A stretch of DNA of 64,000 nucleotides. Origin: Nephrocerus scutellatus (lineage: Eukaryota > Arthropoda > Insecta > Diptera > Pipunculidae). Made by a program: the position numbers and the translations under genes. Location of the stretch: positions 33,963,462-34,027,461 of the forward strand of contig OX352763.1 in NCBI GenBank assembly GCA_947095585.1, given 5' to 3'. The notes under the pieces are model-generated. The model had not been told where the DNA came from and ran no database searches. It was given only the letters and a program-made list of their open reading frames with translations. Shown piece by piece: positions 11,160 to 21,834 of the stretch. Positions within the stretch are counted from its first letter, which is position 1. Every line of letters begins with the position of its first letter.

Positions 11160-11570
11160 TAATTTATGATATGTGGCGGTTCCATCTCAGTTTTTTATCA
11201 AACATGACCCCTAGATATCTGGCGTTAATTCAAGGGCCTTGGAATTGTAGAGCTGTAAGCGTTTGATTTTGCCCTTTGTGAAAAGGATATTTTCTGTATT
11301 GACGCTTAGGACAACCTCTTTGCACCAGTCTTTCACTACTTTGAGAGTAAATTGCATCCGTTCTGTTAGCGTGCTCTCGAATTTGCCTCGAACCATTAGA
11401 ACTAGGTTATCTGCATAGCTAAAGTTTGTTAAGCCGTTATTCTTTAGCCTGTCAAGTAGCTGGTCCATGACTAATAGTCACAGAAGAAGCGATAGAACAC
11501 CGCCTTGTGGGCAGCATCTGGTGCCACTATTGTGATGGTTTTGTCACCGAACGAGGCCTAAATTTTGGCT
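11160..11570 (-). mobile_element. Family D non-LTR retrotransposon RT fragment (host of the LOA-1 insertion)
   Basis: Minus strand. Visible blocks are MDQLLDRL, NFSYADNLVLMVRG (catalytic YADD with Asp to Asn), VVKDWCKEVVLSVN and DKKLRWNRHI. The coding continues across the LOA-1 insertion into 10373-10310 as ITNKAYFTC and FNKTWGF, so the two halves belong to one element. The substituted catalytic residue and the stops make it inactive. A second small piece lies at 25395-25505. Confidence 0.7.
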
Positions 11571-12820
11571 CCTTTTTGATGTCCCATCCTAGAATAAAGA
11601 AGTCAATTCCTTTTGATCTAAGTGTAACGTATATAAAGATAGTTTCAAAGCGTTTTAAATGAGACTTCAATATTTAAAAGCGTGTGAAGTTCTTATCTCT
11701 GTTTAATATTGGACAGTCGTGCTATTTGATGTACAAAAAAAAGCCAGTGTCTCAAATACGATAACGTATTCTCCGCACCCGAAGCATAAAGCAATAAAAT
11801 TAAAAGCTCATCACCTGTTCCAACTCTCTCACGGAGTGTATAAGTTAGTTCAGTAATCTCAGAACACGTTCATATACTCTGTATATCGCTTAATACTTTA
11901 ATCGTTCAGACGTTTTAATGTATCTGACATCATATCTACCACTGTCGGTATAACTGCAAACAGTTATACGTGATACTGTGCGATACAAGTGATATTCCAT
12001 AGAATAATAGATATTTGCAATCAGTACAACGATAGGCACGTAACGCAAAGTGAATAATATTTTGTGTGTGTCCTGAAAAGTACAGTTTGTTTGGCAATCA
12101 ACAGGCATAATGAGAAAGTGACAGTGACTGTGACAGATTACAAAAGAGCAGATACTACAACGGCACCTCACATTGTCAGATACAAGTCTAACGACAAAAT
12201 TGAATGTTCTGCGAAAAGGTATACATACTCGTCCTATATTACTTTTTACCAACACATATCAAATATTTTAATGTGAAGATGATCGTAATTTTACTTTTTA
12301 TTTGGCTGACAATTTATCACATCCTTTTCGTGGGATTTGCATATGAATATTAAGTTCATATTCATGTCAAAGTAAAATGTGATACAGCATATTTTTTGAA
12401 ATTAACAAATTCTTTAGGATGGTCCAAATTCCATTCTCTTTATCTTCTGATGAAGAAATTCTATCCGATATTGACATTCCTCAACAATATAAAATATTTC
12501 GTTTTATCCTTTAACCCGCCAAATCCTCCTGTTAATCGGTGGCGAAAATGTGTTTATCGTAATATACGAAAAAATTCGACTCTTTCGAGATTGAACATTG
12601 GACAAAATTATTTGTCCTTAAATCCTTTTCTAAAACTTTTGCTCTTGGCCGTTGATTAAAAGTACAAAAAACATTCCTACAGAGTTGAAGAAAATTAAAT
12701 AAAGCGAACGGAATGAAGGGAGAGTAAATCCTGGGTCAGAGATAACGAGCTAAGAAAGGAAAGTGTTAGAATTACTTTAAAAATATTGGTATTTGTAGTG
12801 ATAACTCAATCTTAAGCAGT
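11571..12820. other. No gene seen
   Basis: AT-rich DNA with a few open frames of 60-120 codons in overlapping directions (11890-12276, 12396-12659). None shows a domain, a convincing start or codon bias. Confidence 0.5.
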
Positions 12821-12824
12821 TGTC

Positions 12825-13425
12825 GTAAAGATCGGAACGACATGTTCGATGATGAATCTAAACTAGCGACTGAAGGAAAGAATGTTGCGTACTTAGCAAT
12901 GATATAATCTCAAATAACACCGCCACGATAAGAAGCATATAAAAGCTTAGAAGATATGAACTGGCGAAAGAAAGCGCCGTAGAAAGAACTCAAACAGTGC
13001 AGAAAACAATGACCGAAATATTTGCTGAAGTTCTACTAAAGAGAACGCCATATGACGCAATGTACACCGCGTCGTACATTCAACAAAGACATAGAAGGCA
13101 AATGGATTGCCGATCTCAGAGGTATCTCGGAGAATTGGGAAGATCAACGCTTAATGGATGGCTACCTGAGAACGTGGAGGCTCCACCTATCATCGAAGAA
13201 AACAGTGTGCTGCCACAACCAAAGAAAGGCAAAGTTAGCGGGGAGATAAATTGGCTTTGAAAGAGTAAGGCCTCCGGATCAGATGACATCCCAGCGGAGC
13301 GCATAATATCGGGAGGGCTAGCATTACACTAAACTATTCATAAATTCATAACCTAATAGTGTAAGAATGAGAGGAAAACACGATGCCAGAGGACTGGATA
13401 AGAGATATCTTCGCACCACAACACC
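12825..13425 (+). mobile_element. RTE-B retrotransposon, linker-RT relic
   Basis: Covers the connecting region after the endonuclease (DRND-FDDESKLATE-KNVAY, ~12835-12890) and the entry to the RT domain (ENSVLPQPKKGKVSGEINWL, then ASGSDDIPAER, ~13200-13300, and EDWIRDI, ~13390). Each block aligns with RTE-B at 44600-44000, where the wording is RNDWFDDECTLATERKNVAY and PESDGIPVEL. Several frameshifts are present. Confidence 0.7.
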
Positions 13426-13489
13426 ATCTGTTCTTAGAATTAAAGGTCTCCTATAAAGGTATCAGCATGAAATAACGCGGACTTGACCG

Positions 13490-13890
13490 GATTTGCTGTT
13501 GCGTCTCATAAATCCTATCTCAAAGGACTTCCCGAGCAGAATCCTCCTCGGTCGTGCGAGCTATATTTCCTGCCTACTACTAGTCTACCGAGTTTAGTGC
13601 TCTTCACGTTGCGGACATCGCGGAAACGCTTGTAGATCTGATCGTTATAGTCTCTACTTGGAATCCGCTCTTCACTATCTTAGTAGAGGCATCAATGTTG
13701 TAACTTCTGATCGCAGTCGGGGCTACCTTGTACCTCACCTATGTGCAGAGCCAGAACTCGTGCCACCCGTTGGATCTAGATGGAAGTATCTTGTGCACAA
13801 TTGTATACCAATGATGTCAATATCGTCGGTGTAAGTCAGTATCTGGATGGACATATAGATGATTGTTTCTCCCGACGTTACACCAGAATT
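13490..13890 (-). mobile_element. RTE-B retrotransposon, 3' region on the opposite strand
   Basis: Matches the minus-oriented 3' region of RTE-B around 42530-43250 ('cgagcagratcctc', 'gtgcagagcc', 'ccaatgatgtcaatatcgtc'). It contains the palm motif TYTDDIDIIG in place of AYADDIDIVG. It abuts plus-strand RTE-B DNA on both sides, so the locus is rearranged. Confidence 0.65.
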
Positions 13891-13924
13891 CAGTTTTACT
13901 CCACTACTCGCTATATAGCTATAT

Positions 13925-14150
13925 CTGGTTATCCAATATTGGAGCAAACATTTCAAGTAGTGCAATCCTTTAACTATCTCGGGTCAATTGTAGCAGGCGA
14001 TAGCAGCATAGAACAAGAAAAATACCAAATAACAAAGCGTACTACATCTGCCAAAACTCTTCAATCCATAATATCCAAGCTGCTGGTATATATGACAATA
14101 GTCACACCAGTACTAACATATAGATCCGAGATTTGGGAGCATAGCAAAAA
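13925..14150 (+). mobile_element. RTE-B retrotransposon, RT C-terminal fragment, inverted relative to neighbour
   Basis: Encodes FQVVQSFNYLGSIVAGDSSIE, then TPVLTYRSEIWE. These are the thumb-region blocks that follow the YADD box in RTE-B (43025-42930 minus reads FEVVQSYNYLGSTVAADNSIE). It directly follows the minus-strand palm box at 13690-13890, so a single RTE-B copy has been partly inverted or two copies joined. Confidence 0.65.
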
Positions 14151-14159
14151 GCATTCTGA

Positions 14160-15840
14160 CCTCTTAGCCACGTCCGAGAGGACTTACGGAGAGTTGTTGT
14201 ACACATATTTTATAATTGGAAAATACACCAAGCCTTGCTGCATGCTTTCCTATAAGACAGTGCCGAGTAATTACACCTATCGTGGCGCTTATGTCCACTC
14301 TATTTAGAGAGTGCATTTCGGATCCAGCTTTGGCCAGATCTGATTTATCGCTGCACAAGTTATACCATTTGGCCATCTCCCTGAGAGATGATCGGCAGTG
14401 TAGTTTTACAATAGAGTTCGTAGAGACTAATTCTAGGGATCTCAAAGCTGCTTGACTATCCGAGAACATGCAAAAAGCCGTAGTATATATGAAGTTTCTC
14501 TTCATCCAAGACTGGACTTCTTTTATCGCGATGATTTATGCTTGAAAAGCACTGCAGTTATTAGGAAGACGGAAAGAGAGGCCTACATTTAGCCTTTTTA
14601 AGATAACACCTCCCCCTACCCCATCATAATTTTTTGACCCGTCAGTATAAAAACTGATTGATTCATCTTCCGAGCTAGCACCTTCTTCCCAGAGTTATCT
14701 GGAGGGGATGGTGACGTAGAAGTTGCTGTTGAAATGTAGTTGCGGACTGCTGTAGTCTATACCTCCTGGTGGAGCCCTGAACGAATACAGAATAGAGGAG
14801 TGTCCGAACTCATTTCTTATCCACTGAGAGGCTGCGTTGAAACGAACAGCCGCGCTAGCAGCAACTTGTCTGCTGAAGTTGTCGAGTGGTGTTAGGTTAA
14901 ACGGTATGTCTAGTGGAGCGAAGGGGGTGGTGCAAAGTGCTCCGATCATACATAGACAAGCCGATATTTGGACTTTTCTTAGTTTGTCGCGGGTTATTGC
15001 TTTCTCTAAAGCAGTCCACCAGACCACCACACTGTACAGAAGTGTAGGTCTTATTACCGTAATATAAAGCAAATGCGTGATATGACGTTGAAGACCACAT
15101 TATCTACCGATGGCCTTTCTACAGGAGAAGAGTGCCACTATGGCTTTACGAACTATTTCGTGTATATTTAGTTTCCAGCTTAGCTTTCTGTCCAGAATGA
15201 TAGCCAGATATTTAGCTATATCAGAGAAGGATAAGCTTGTGCCCTTTATAGGGGGTGCGTCAACATGTGGAATCTTATATTTTCTAATGAAGAGGACAAG
15301 TTCTGTTTTGTGGGGGTTTACTCCCAGACTAAAACGATCTGCCCATTTAGTAAGCTTGTTAAGAGTATTCTGTAAGAGTTCCTTTAGGATAATAAGTTGT
15401 TTTACTGAAACGGCAAAAGCAACGTCATCCAAATAGAAGATCACTGTGCAGACCTCTCATTTCAGATATATCAGCAGCTCGTTCACCACTAAATTCCATA
15501 GATGGGGATATAGAACTCCACCTTGCGGCATTCCTCTGCAGACATATCTATTGGCAGACGCCACACCTTCGCTAGAGGTAGTCCACAAGCTGTCTGCTTT
15601 TTTCAAACAGCTAGGCATTATGGGATTGGTTGAGAGTACTTTCCTAAACCTTGAAGCCTCGGAGGACTCTTCTATTTTTCACAGAAGAGGATCCAGGATA
15701 AACACTTGGCTTTTCTTAGTTATTTTTTATAAACTTTGAGGGATGCTTTGTAGGCGTTCCAGTCTGTCTCTTTCCTTGAAGTTTTGGCTGAGTTGAAAAG
15801 TTTCTGCAGCTGTTTCGGAATTATCCCAAATCAGATCTTT
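14160..15840 (-). mobile_element. LOA-2 retrotransposon, truncated and frameshifted
   Basis: Minus strand. From upstream it shows a linker (SEASRFRKVLSTNPIM, ~15665), GMPQGGVLYPHLWNLVVNELL (~15520), the catalytic box YLDDVAFAV (~15430), NPHKTELVLF, YLAIILDRKLSWK (~15200), the thumb YITVIRPTLLYSVVVWW (~15065) and an RNase H part (FSDSQAALRSLE, ~14465; then GVITRHCLIGKHA). The order agrees with LOA-1 at 32741-35095, but the sequence is clearly diverged and many RT blocks are missing. The usual YADD reads YLDD. Confidence 0.75.
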
Positions 15841-17283
15841 TTTGCTTCTAGGCCGAGTAAGAGAGCAGGAGGAAGACAGTGCTTTGTTGAAAGCCAGAGT
15901 GAGTTCCCTGACTTTACAATTAAACTCATTACAGCTGAAGGGGATTCTTAAGAGTGATCAGTTAAACTGTCGTTTAATTATTTCTCTGTGTTTTCCAGTT
16001 CAGCTTACTTTGATTAATAAAATCGGATACAAAAGTGATGTTTTGGACTTTCTGTCTACTTTTGGTGATGATTTCCAATGTTGGATACAATAAGGTTTGT
16101 ATTTAAAAGATAATCAAAGAGTAACTCACCTCTATCGGTAATGTCGGATTCTTGTTGTTAGGTGCTAATGAGGTAAATGATTCGTTAAAAAGTATTATGA
16201 TCTCAACAATTACTCTGCCACGCCATGAATAAGCTGCTGTGGTAGAGCTTAACAGTTCAAACAACCACATACAGAGTTAACCACATCACTGCCAATTCAT
16301 TTTCAACTGATTACATTAACAATTAAAATCAATTAGAATGGAATTCTCTGCCTTCAACTGCGGTCAAGTGGAACATTACCATTCCAAACGCTCCGCATTG
16401 CCCACTACTTAATCAATGCAATGTAAATTCATTTAAAAGTCATTCGGAAAATAACATCTTGTGGCATTTCACCTTATGCTCTTATACTTCTGATTGTAAC
16501 TTTATTTTAAAAGCATTCAAAGGATACAAGATAGTATATATATTTTTTTTACTCAAACTAAACTTTGATCAAGAAAAAGAAAAAGTGGTTTTCCATAGGT
16601 TGGAATATATTTCGCCAAATAGCGGTGAATGACCTTGTCAGACACACACACGCAGGATACATCCTGGATGTGACATATCACAAATCTTGTTATATTGCTT
16701 CAAACGAAACTGAAACCGGAAAAGAAAAGTTGAACCACCACACGAAACTTCTGAATATCTAAACAGGATCAGCTTTCCGCATTTCCTACCAAAGTGAATG
16801 ACATTTCAAGGATTCTTATATAGTGTTGTCTGTGCCTGTATATACAACAGCGTCTAAGTGGTTTTGTGCATTACAAGAGACAGACACGACGCGCTGACAT
16901 AGTCGAATGTAAAGAATGTGTGTCATGTCAGTCAGTCAGTCAGTGGATGTGGATGAATGTAAAGGATATGATGTGTTCGTTTCCACCCTATCAATAGCAC
17001 ATTATCACACAACATAAACTAATTTGCTACATCTACATACTAGTACACTCTCACAAGGGGATACACTAACCTTCTAAGAGCTTGGATCAAAGGAAAATTG
17101 AAATTTATCGATGTTATGTCAAGCAACGCTAATGCAGGATTTTCAAAATTGCAATCGGGCTATGTTTGAAGTCGTTAGAGAATTTGAAGAATTTCAAGGA
17201 ACTGGCAAATTTCCGGAAACTATTTTACTCGATTATTTTCCCTTCTGTCCCTTCCCTTTTATGGATTCAATTTCATGCCACTT
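15841..17283. other. No gene seen
   Basis: AT-rich sequence with a short (GTCA)4 run near 16927-16942. Open frames are short and unrecognised. Confidence 0.5.
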
Positions 17284-18010
17284 GGAATGCGGTTGATTTT
17301 GTTTGATTTTATCCTGTATCCGCTTGTGGGTCATAGGGCCTCTACTAAGCCTACGTGCCATCTCGTGCGGTTCCTTGCAATGGGCTTTATCTCTCTCACA
17401 CTCTTTCCTAATTTCCGTGACTTCTCCTCAACTGTTCTGCGCATCCATACACTGATTTTGCTTTGCCGGTTCGGCTGACAATGTCCGGTTCGGTTCCACC
17501 TTTGGTCGAGACAATACTCCCAAGATATTGGAAACTCTCTACTCTCTCTACCGGTTGTCCAGCAATGTTAACTTGAGTTACTGAGTTAGTGCCGAGGTTG
17601 ATGATGTCTATTGACACCGTCAAACGCCTTCTCAAAATCGATGAACAGCAGCTGTATTGGTGACCGGAATTCAACGCACTGTTCAAAAATGATCCGCAAG
17701 GTTTTGATGTAGTTTACACAGGAGGATCCAGTGCGGAAACCTGCTTGTTCGGCATCGAGTGTATCTTCCAGATGTTCCTTAATTCGCTCAAGTACTACTT
17801 TGGCAACCTTTGCAACTGCACGAAGAACGCAAATGACTCTCCAGTTTTCGAACTCCAACCATTTTTAGGGAGCTTGACTCTACAAGAGGATATAAAAGCT
17901 CTGCTGATGTCGTTGGAGCGGCACGCAGACGCTCCATGGGTATACCATATAGTCCTACCGAATTCTTGTTCTTTAGTGCGGTATCGATCTCATCTTTATT
18001 GGAAGTTTAT
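17284..18010 (-). mobile_element. RTE-A retrotransposon, multiply deleted copy
   Basis: Minus strand, close relative of the intact copy at 50.7-53.7 kb. It keeps ENWRVICVLRAVAKV, DAEQAGFRTGSSCVNYI, LLFIDFEKAFDGVNR (~17850-17620), then jumps straight to IINLGTNSVTQVNIAGQPVERVESFQYLGS (~17605-17510). The segment with GVRQGC and the catalytic YADD has been deleted. A second deletion near 17440 removes most of the C-terminal region, after which the 3' end of the element follows to ~17284. Confidence 0.8.
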
Positions 18011-18069
18011 TTTTATTTATTTATTTATTATGCATATCGTTGGCGACATGCGATGACGCTACACAGTCT

Positions 18070-18212
18070 CCAATCTCCAAAATATCAGTTCGGGTCTTTT
18101 TCAAAGAATTTTCTTTTTTCCACGCTTCACACGCGCCACATGCGCCACACGCGACTCGCGACACGCGTCAAAAGCGGGATATCAAAACAGGCCCCTGAAA
18201 TTCAGCCCTCTA
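18070..18212 (-). repeat. 137-140 bp dispersed satellite unit, left part (split by mariner)
   Basis: Contains the 'cacgcgccacatgcgccacacgcg' block and 'ctgaaattcagccctcta'. Read on the minus strand these match the tandem units at 63640-64000. The unit resumes at 19221 after the mariner. Confidence 0.65.
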
Positions 18213-19220
18213 CGAGGGTGGGTCTGAAAATTAACACAACTTAATTGATAATGGACGATCGGCGAGTGAAAGTGCTCGAACTTGAAGAGGCCACAGGCTT
18301 AACACATGGATCATTGACTTAGATTTAACATAAATATTTGGACATGAAAATGCTTTCCGCAAGATGGGTGCCGCGTTTGCTCACAATCGACAACAAACGC
18401 ATTCGTTTGACAACTTTAAAAGTGTGTTTGGCGATGTTCCAGAAAAATTCGAAACCTGAATTCACTACAACACACCAGAAACCAAGGAACAGTCAAAACA
18501 ATGCACTTCTCCTGGTGAATCGAATCCGAAGAAGGCCAAGGTGGGTCTATCAACAAGGAAGGTCATGGCGACAGTTTTTTGGGATGCGCGCGGTATTAGT
18601 CACATCGATTACCTTGAAAAGGGTAAAACGATCACCTGCGCAATTTACGCAGAGCTGCTGGATCGAACTCAAGCCGATTTGAAGCAAAAATGGCCGTATA
18701 TGGTGAAGAGAAAAGTTCTTTTTCACCAGGACAACGCACCGAATGGCAAAATTGCATGAGTTAGGCTCCCTTATCCAACATATTCCCCAGATTTAGCCCC
18801 CTGCGACTATTTCTTGTTCCCAAACATAAAAAAGTGGCTTGTAGGTAAGACACAAATGGAAGGGACCTACAATTTAAGGCCGGATCCGAACGGCGAATTG
18901 AAAAGCTTTCCGTGACAAGTTATTACTCTCGATACGTTTGTCACCCATTCGCGAGAGGTGGGACACAGTGAAAAATACCTTTGGTGTTACTGGGATTCGA
19001 ACCACGACCCTCCTGATCAGTAGCGACGCGCATTTCCACTGAGCCACGGCGCGGAAACAAACGCTTATTTTGAGGGGTTCGAGAAATGGTATTATTTGGA
19101 TGGCATCAAAAAGTTGGAGAAACTTTGGATGAAGTGTATCGAGCTAAAAGGAGACTATGTTGAAAAATAAAATTTAAAGTGTTCCTTATTTCATTTGTCA
19201 GGGACTTATTGACCCACCCT
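18213..19220 (+). pseudogene. Mariner transposase element, degenerate
   Basis: Relic of a mariner-family cut-and-paste element (DD34D type). It encodes KVMATVFWDARGISHIDYL, the catalytic VLFHQDNAP, YSPDLAPCDYFLFPN with the third acidic residue, then, after an inserted SINE, NAYFEGFEKW and KCIELKGDYVEK. Termini are 'gagggtgggtc' at the left and 'gacccaccct' at the right. TA is present on both sides (18211-18212 and 19221-19222). Joining the flanks at one TA recreates a normal satellite unit, so the boundaries are secure. Frameshifts, stops and loss of the region between the second and third acidic blocks make it inactive. Confidence 0.9.
18849..19055 (-). repeat. tRNA-derived SINE, copy 1 (3'-truncated), inside the mariner
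   Basis: On the minus strand the element begins with a tRNA-like head containing a pol III A box (TGGCTCAGTGG, ~19049-19039) and a B box (GGTTCGAATCC, ~19000-18990). A unique body follows, including 'tgtcccacctctcgcgaa'. It is nearly the same as 43346-43625. It lacks the last ~80 bp and the ATT-rich tail. No tRNA cloverleaf can be drawn after the B box, so it is not a tRNA gene. Confidence 0.85.
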
Positions 19221-19440
19221 TAGGTCGTGCGAGAGGTGGTTAAAAAAAACCTAGAACAACGAAAAAATGACGCGATTTCAAACAATCACACGAAACGTGA
19301 AACCTGTCGTCATGGAACATAAAAAACGCTATTTTGGACTTAGACACTCACGAAATTTCAGCTCTCTAGGTCGTATGAAAGGTGGTAAAATGGGACCTCA
19401 GAAAAAAAGGGGTCAAGTCAAGTTAAGCAAAAGTTTTAAA
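19221..19440 (-). repeat. 137-140 bp dispersed satellite, right part (about 1.5 units)
   Basis: Starts with 'taggtcgtgcgagaggtggt' and repeats 'ctctaggtcgtatgaaaggtgg' ~146 bp later, ending 'gggacctcagaaaaa'. On the minus strand this reads as the same unit seen at 63640-64000 and 27880-28150. The 72-codon open frame across it is not a gene. Confidence 0.65.
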
Positions 19441-19444
19441 AAAG

Positions 19445-20574
19445 GGTTTGCTCTAGTGAAGTTGGGCGGGTCAGCTGTTGTGTAATAAATTCGAAACAAT
19501 ATATAATACAATCTCCTTCTAAGTTTTGCTGTGCGAGATAGCTGCAGGGGTCTTATCTTATATAATGTCAAAAAATAGAATTCAAAACTTTCGATGCTTA
19601 GAAAATTTATAAACTAAGCTATTATCCTTTCACCTACACTAACTAATTTCATGACTCTTCCGATTTAAATGAAATCTAGTTAGACAGACATGAACAGAAT
19701 GCAAACAAAGTCACAGTCAACGAACAGATAGAGGAGAAAACGAATAAACGTGAACACGAAACTTAAGACTAAGATTGTTTACCATTCCAAAAAGTAATAA
19801 TACCAACGAGTACTTATCCCATACTCTTCCCCAACTTTACGAAAAAAGCTGTTACTGAAAAAATTGCTTACGTCAGAACTGGTTGTGGCAGAGTTAGTCA
19901 ATGCACCATTGATGAAAAGTTATTGGTGCTGTCGTGAGACATGCAACCTTACCTTCGAACTATGAAACTTTTCGCTGATGAACATTACTTACGATGGAAC
20001 CGCGAGACATAATCATAATAATGGAGTGAAAACTTTTCGCGGGAGTGTAGATAAGCTGAAGTTTTCCAATATAAAACTAATGCTCAGTAATTGAGAAATA
20101 TTGACATACCATTAAAGAATTTTTTCAATGCTCGATTATGTAAAATTTCAAAAGAGTTTTAGTTTTATGATTGATATACTGGATATCCCGAGTACGGCAA
20201 TTTCTCGCAATTTCCTTCCATGATTGCTATCTTAACATGTAGCAAAGGTTTGTCCTTTGCGTTATTAATCTTTAATGCCCAGTATGTTTAAAATCTGTTT
20301 TAACTCTTAGAAGAGTTTAAACTCTCGTTTAAAGCAAAGTTGGGTACAAGTTAAACAACACAGAGAATTCCGATGCGGTTTAATTTAATCGCTTATCAAC
20401 AGTTTGTTAAATGCGAACCAGTTGTAGCCGTGATTTCCCAACCGGGGTAAACTCAGCGTGACCAGGGCTTAGCGAAAATAAGGTCGTTACAATAAAATTT
20501 ATAATTTGTTGACTCTTTGACTTAAACTTAACGTTATTTGTCCATAGAAAGTGTATGACACGTCATCTTTTTTT
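19445..20574. other. No gene seen
   Basis: Unremarkable AT-rich DNA without motifs or tandem structure. Confidence 0.5.
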
Positions 20575-21230
20575 TCTGCTGCGTTGGCCGGGCCGACGTG
20601 ACGTTGATTTGCATGCGCTTGGAGAGATCGTGAGCCTGAAAGATGTGCGAGCCTTGCTTGCACGATGCGTGCGACTAAACGATGTGCGAGCCTTGGACGA
20701 GCCTTAAACGAACGTGAGCCTGAACGATAGGCAAGCATCGCACGAGCCTTGAAAGAACGTGATCCTTAACGATCTGTTTGAGCCTGAACGATCCGTGAGT
20801 CTAAACTATGTGTGAGCCTTCAACGATGCGTGAGTTTGAATGATGCGTTGGCTGGACGATGTGTGAGCCTGAACGATGTGCGAGCCTTGCACGAGACTTA
20901 AACGAACATGAGCCTGAACGATATGCAAGCATCGCACGAGCCTTAAAAGAACGTGTTCCTAAACAATGTGTTTGAGTTTGAACGATGCATGAGCTGGAAG
21001 ATGTTTGAGCCTGAACAATGCTTCTAAAAGGACGTAGGAAGCAGAATGGACAAATCGTCGACAGCGAACTCTTGCTATGGACAAACTTTGTGGCCTGAGT
21101 TTCTACTTCAGGTACGCGACTTTGAAATGCGGACATAGTGTCAAACGTCGTCAGCGAACTGATATTATGGCTAAACTTAATGGCCTGAGTCTCTAGTTTG
21201 AGGTTCGCGACTTTGAAACGGGGGTATGCC
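20575..21230. repeat. Minisatellite of 'gagcctgaacgat'-like units with ~194-bp higher-order repeat, plus 90-bp duplicate
   Basis: From 20580 to ~21015 the sequence is built from imperfect 12-15 bp units ('gagcctgaacgatgtgc', 'gagccttaaacgaacg'). A longer phrase beginning 'ttaaacgaac' and including 'gcaagcatcgcacgagcc' occurs at 20704 and again at 20898, giving a 194-bp higher-order period. From 21055 a different block is duplicated with a 90-bp period ('tggcctgagt' at 21091 and 21181). Open frames on the minus strand are by-products of the repeat. Confidence 0.8.
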
Positions 21231-21289
21231 TATTTTTTGAATTCTCTATATTAACCTAGGGTGCCCGTGGTTGGCTGGGTAATATAGTC

Positions 21290-21470
21290 TTGTGATAAAT
21301 TTTTAACCCACTTCCTAAAGGCCGATATTATTCAAACTTTGCACACATGTGTATTTCCAATGACAAAATTTCTATTAAAATTTGAGAGTGATCGGACCGC
21401 GGGGTCCCCCCGCTCCCAAACAAAATTTGTTCCCAAATAGCGGCATCAGATCATTTCATACTATAATGAC
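21290..21470 (+). repeat. Dispersed non-coding repeat R1x
   Basis: A ~180-bp block with 'aacccacttc', 'caaactttgcacacatg' and 'actataatga'. It recurs on the plus strand at 59358-59530 and on the minus strand at 53935-54075. No coding capacity; class unknown. Confidence 0.6.
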
Positions 21471-21474
21471 AGTT

Positions 21475-21740
21475 CTTAAAAAAAGAGTGATAGAAGCTGT
21501 ATTTCTTGATCTTCTGAGAGCTTTTGAAACTATAGACAAGGAAATTCTATCTTTAAAACTCCAAAAACTACGCATCTAAGATAGGGAACTTTCTCAAAGG
21601 ACAATATTAGGTGTGTTTCTATTCCTAATATACATCAATGTTATACAGAAAGTTATTAATTCATGTATAATATTTATTTTTGCTGATGATGCTCTTTTGT
21701 GTGTGGTGTATGATACCGTAGATGGAAGTGCGCTCAAACG
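21475..21740 (+). mobile_element. Non-LTR retrotransposon RT fragment (CR1/L2-like)
   Basis: Encodes VFLDLLRAFETIDKEIL (RT block with the first catalytic Asp), then FLIYINVIQ and the palm box IFADDALLCV within 260 bp. Intervening blocks are shortened. It is a small dead piece of an element not otherwise seen in the window. Confidence 0.65.
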
Positions 21741-21834
21741 TCCACGTGGTGGCCGCCAGTGATTTTCTTGCAAATACAGGAAAAGTTAAATGATCGGGTT
21801 ATTAGGGTTGGCGCGAGGCCAATAACTTCGCCCG

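Noticed and set aside
18990..19055. A tRNA gene on the minus strand
   Set aside because: A and B boxes are present but no cloverleaf or acceptor stem pairs, and the same sequence recurs as a 280-bp element with a target duplication.
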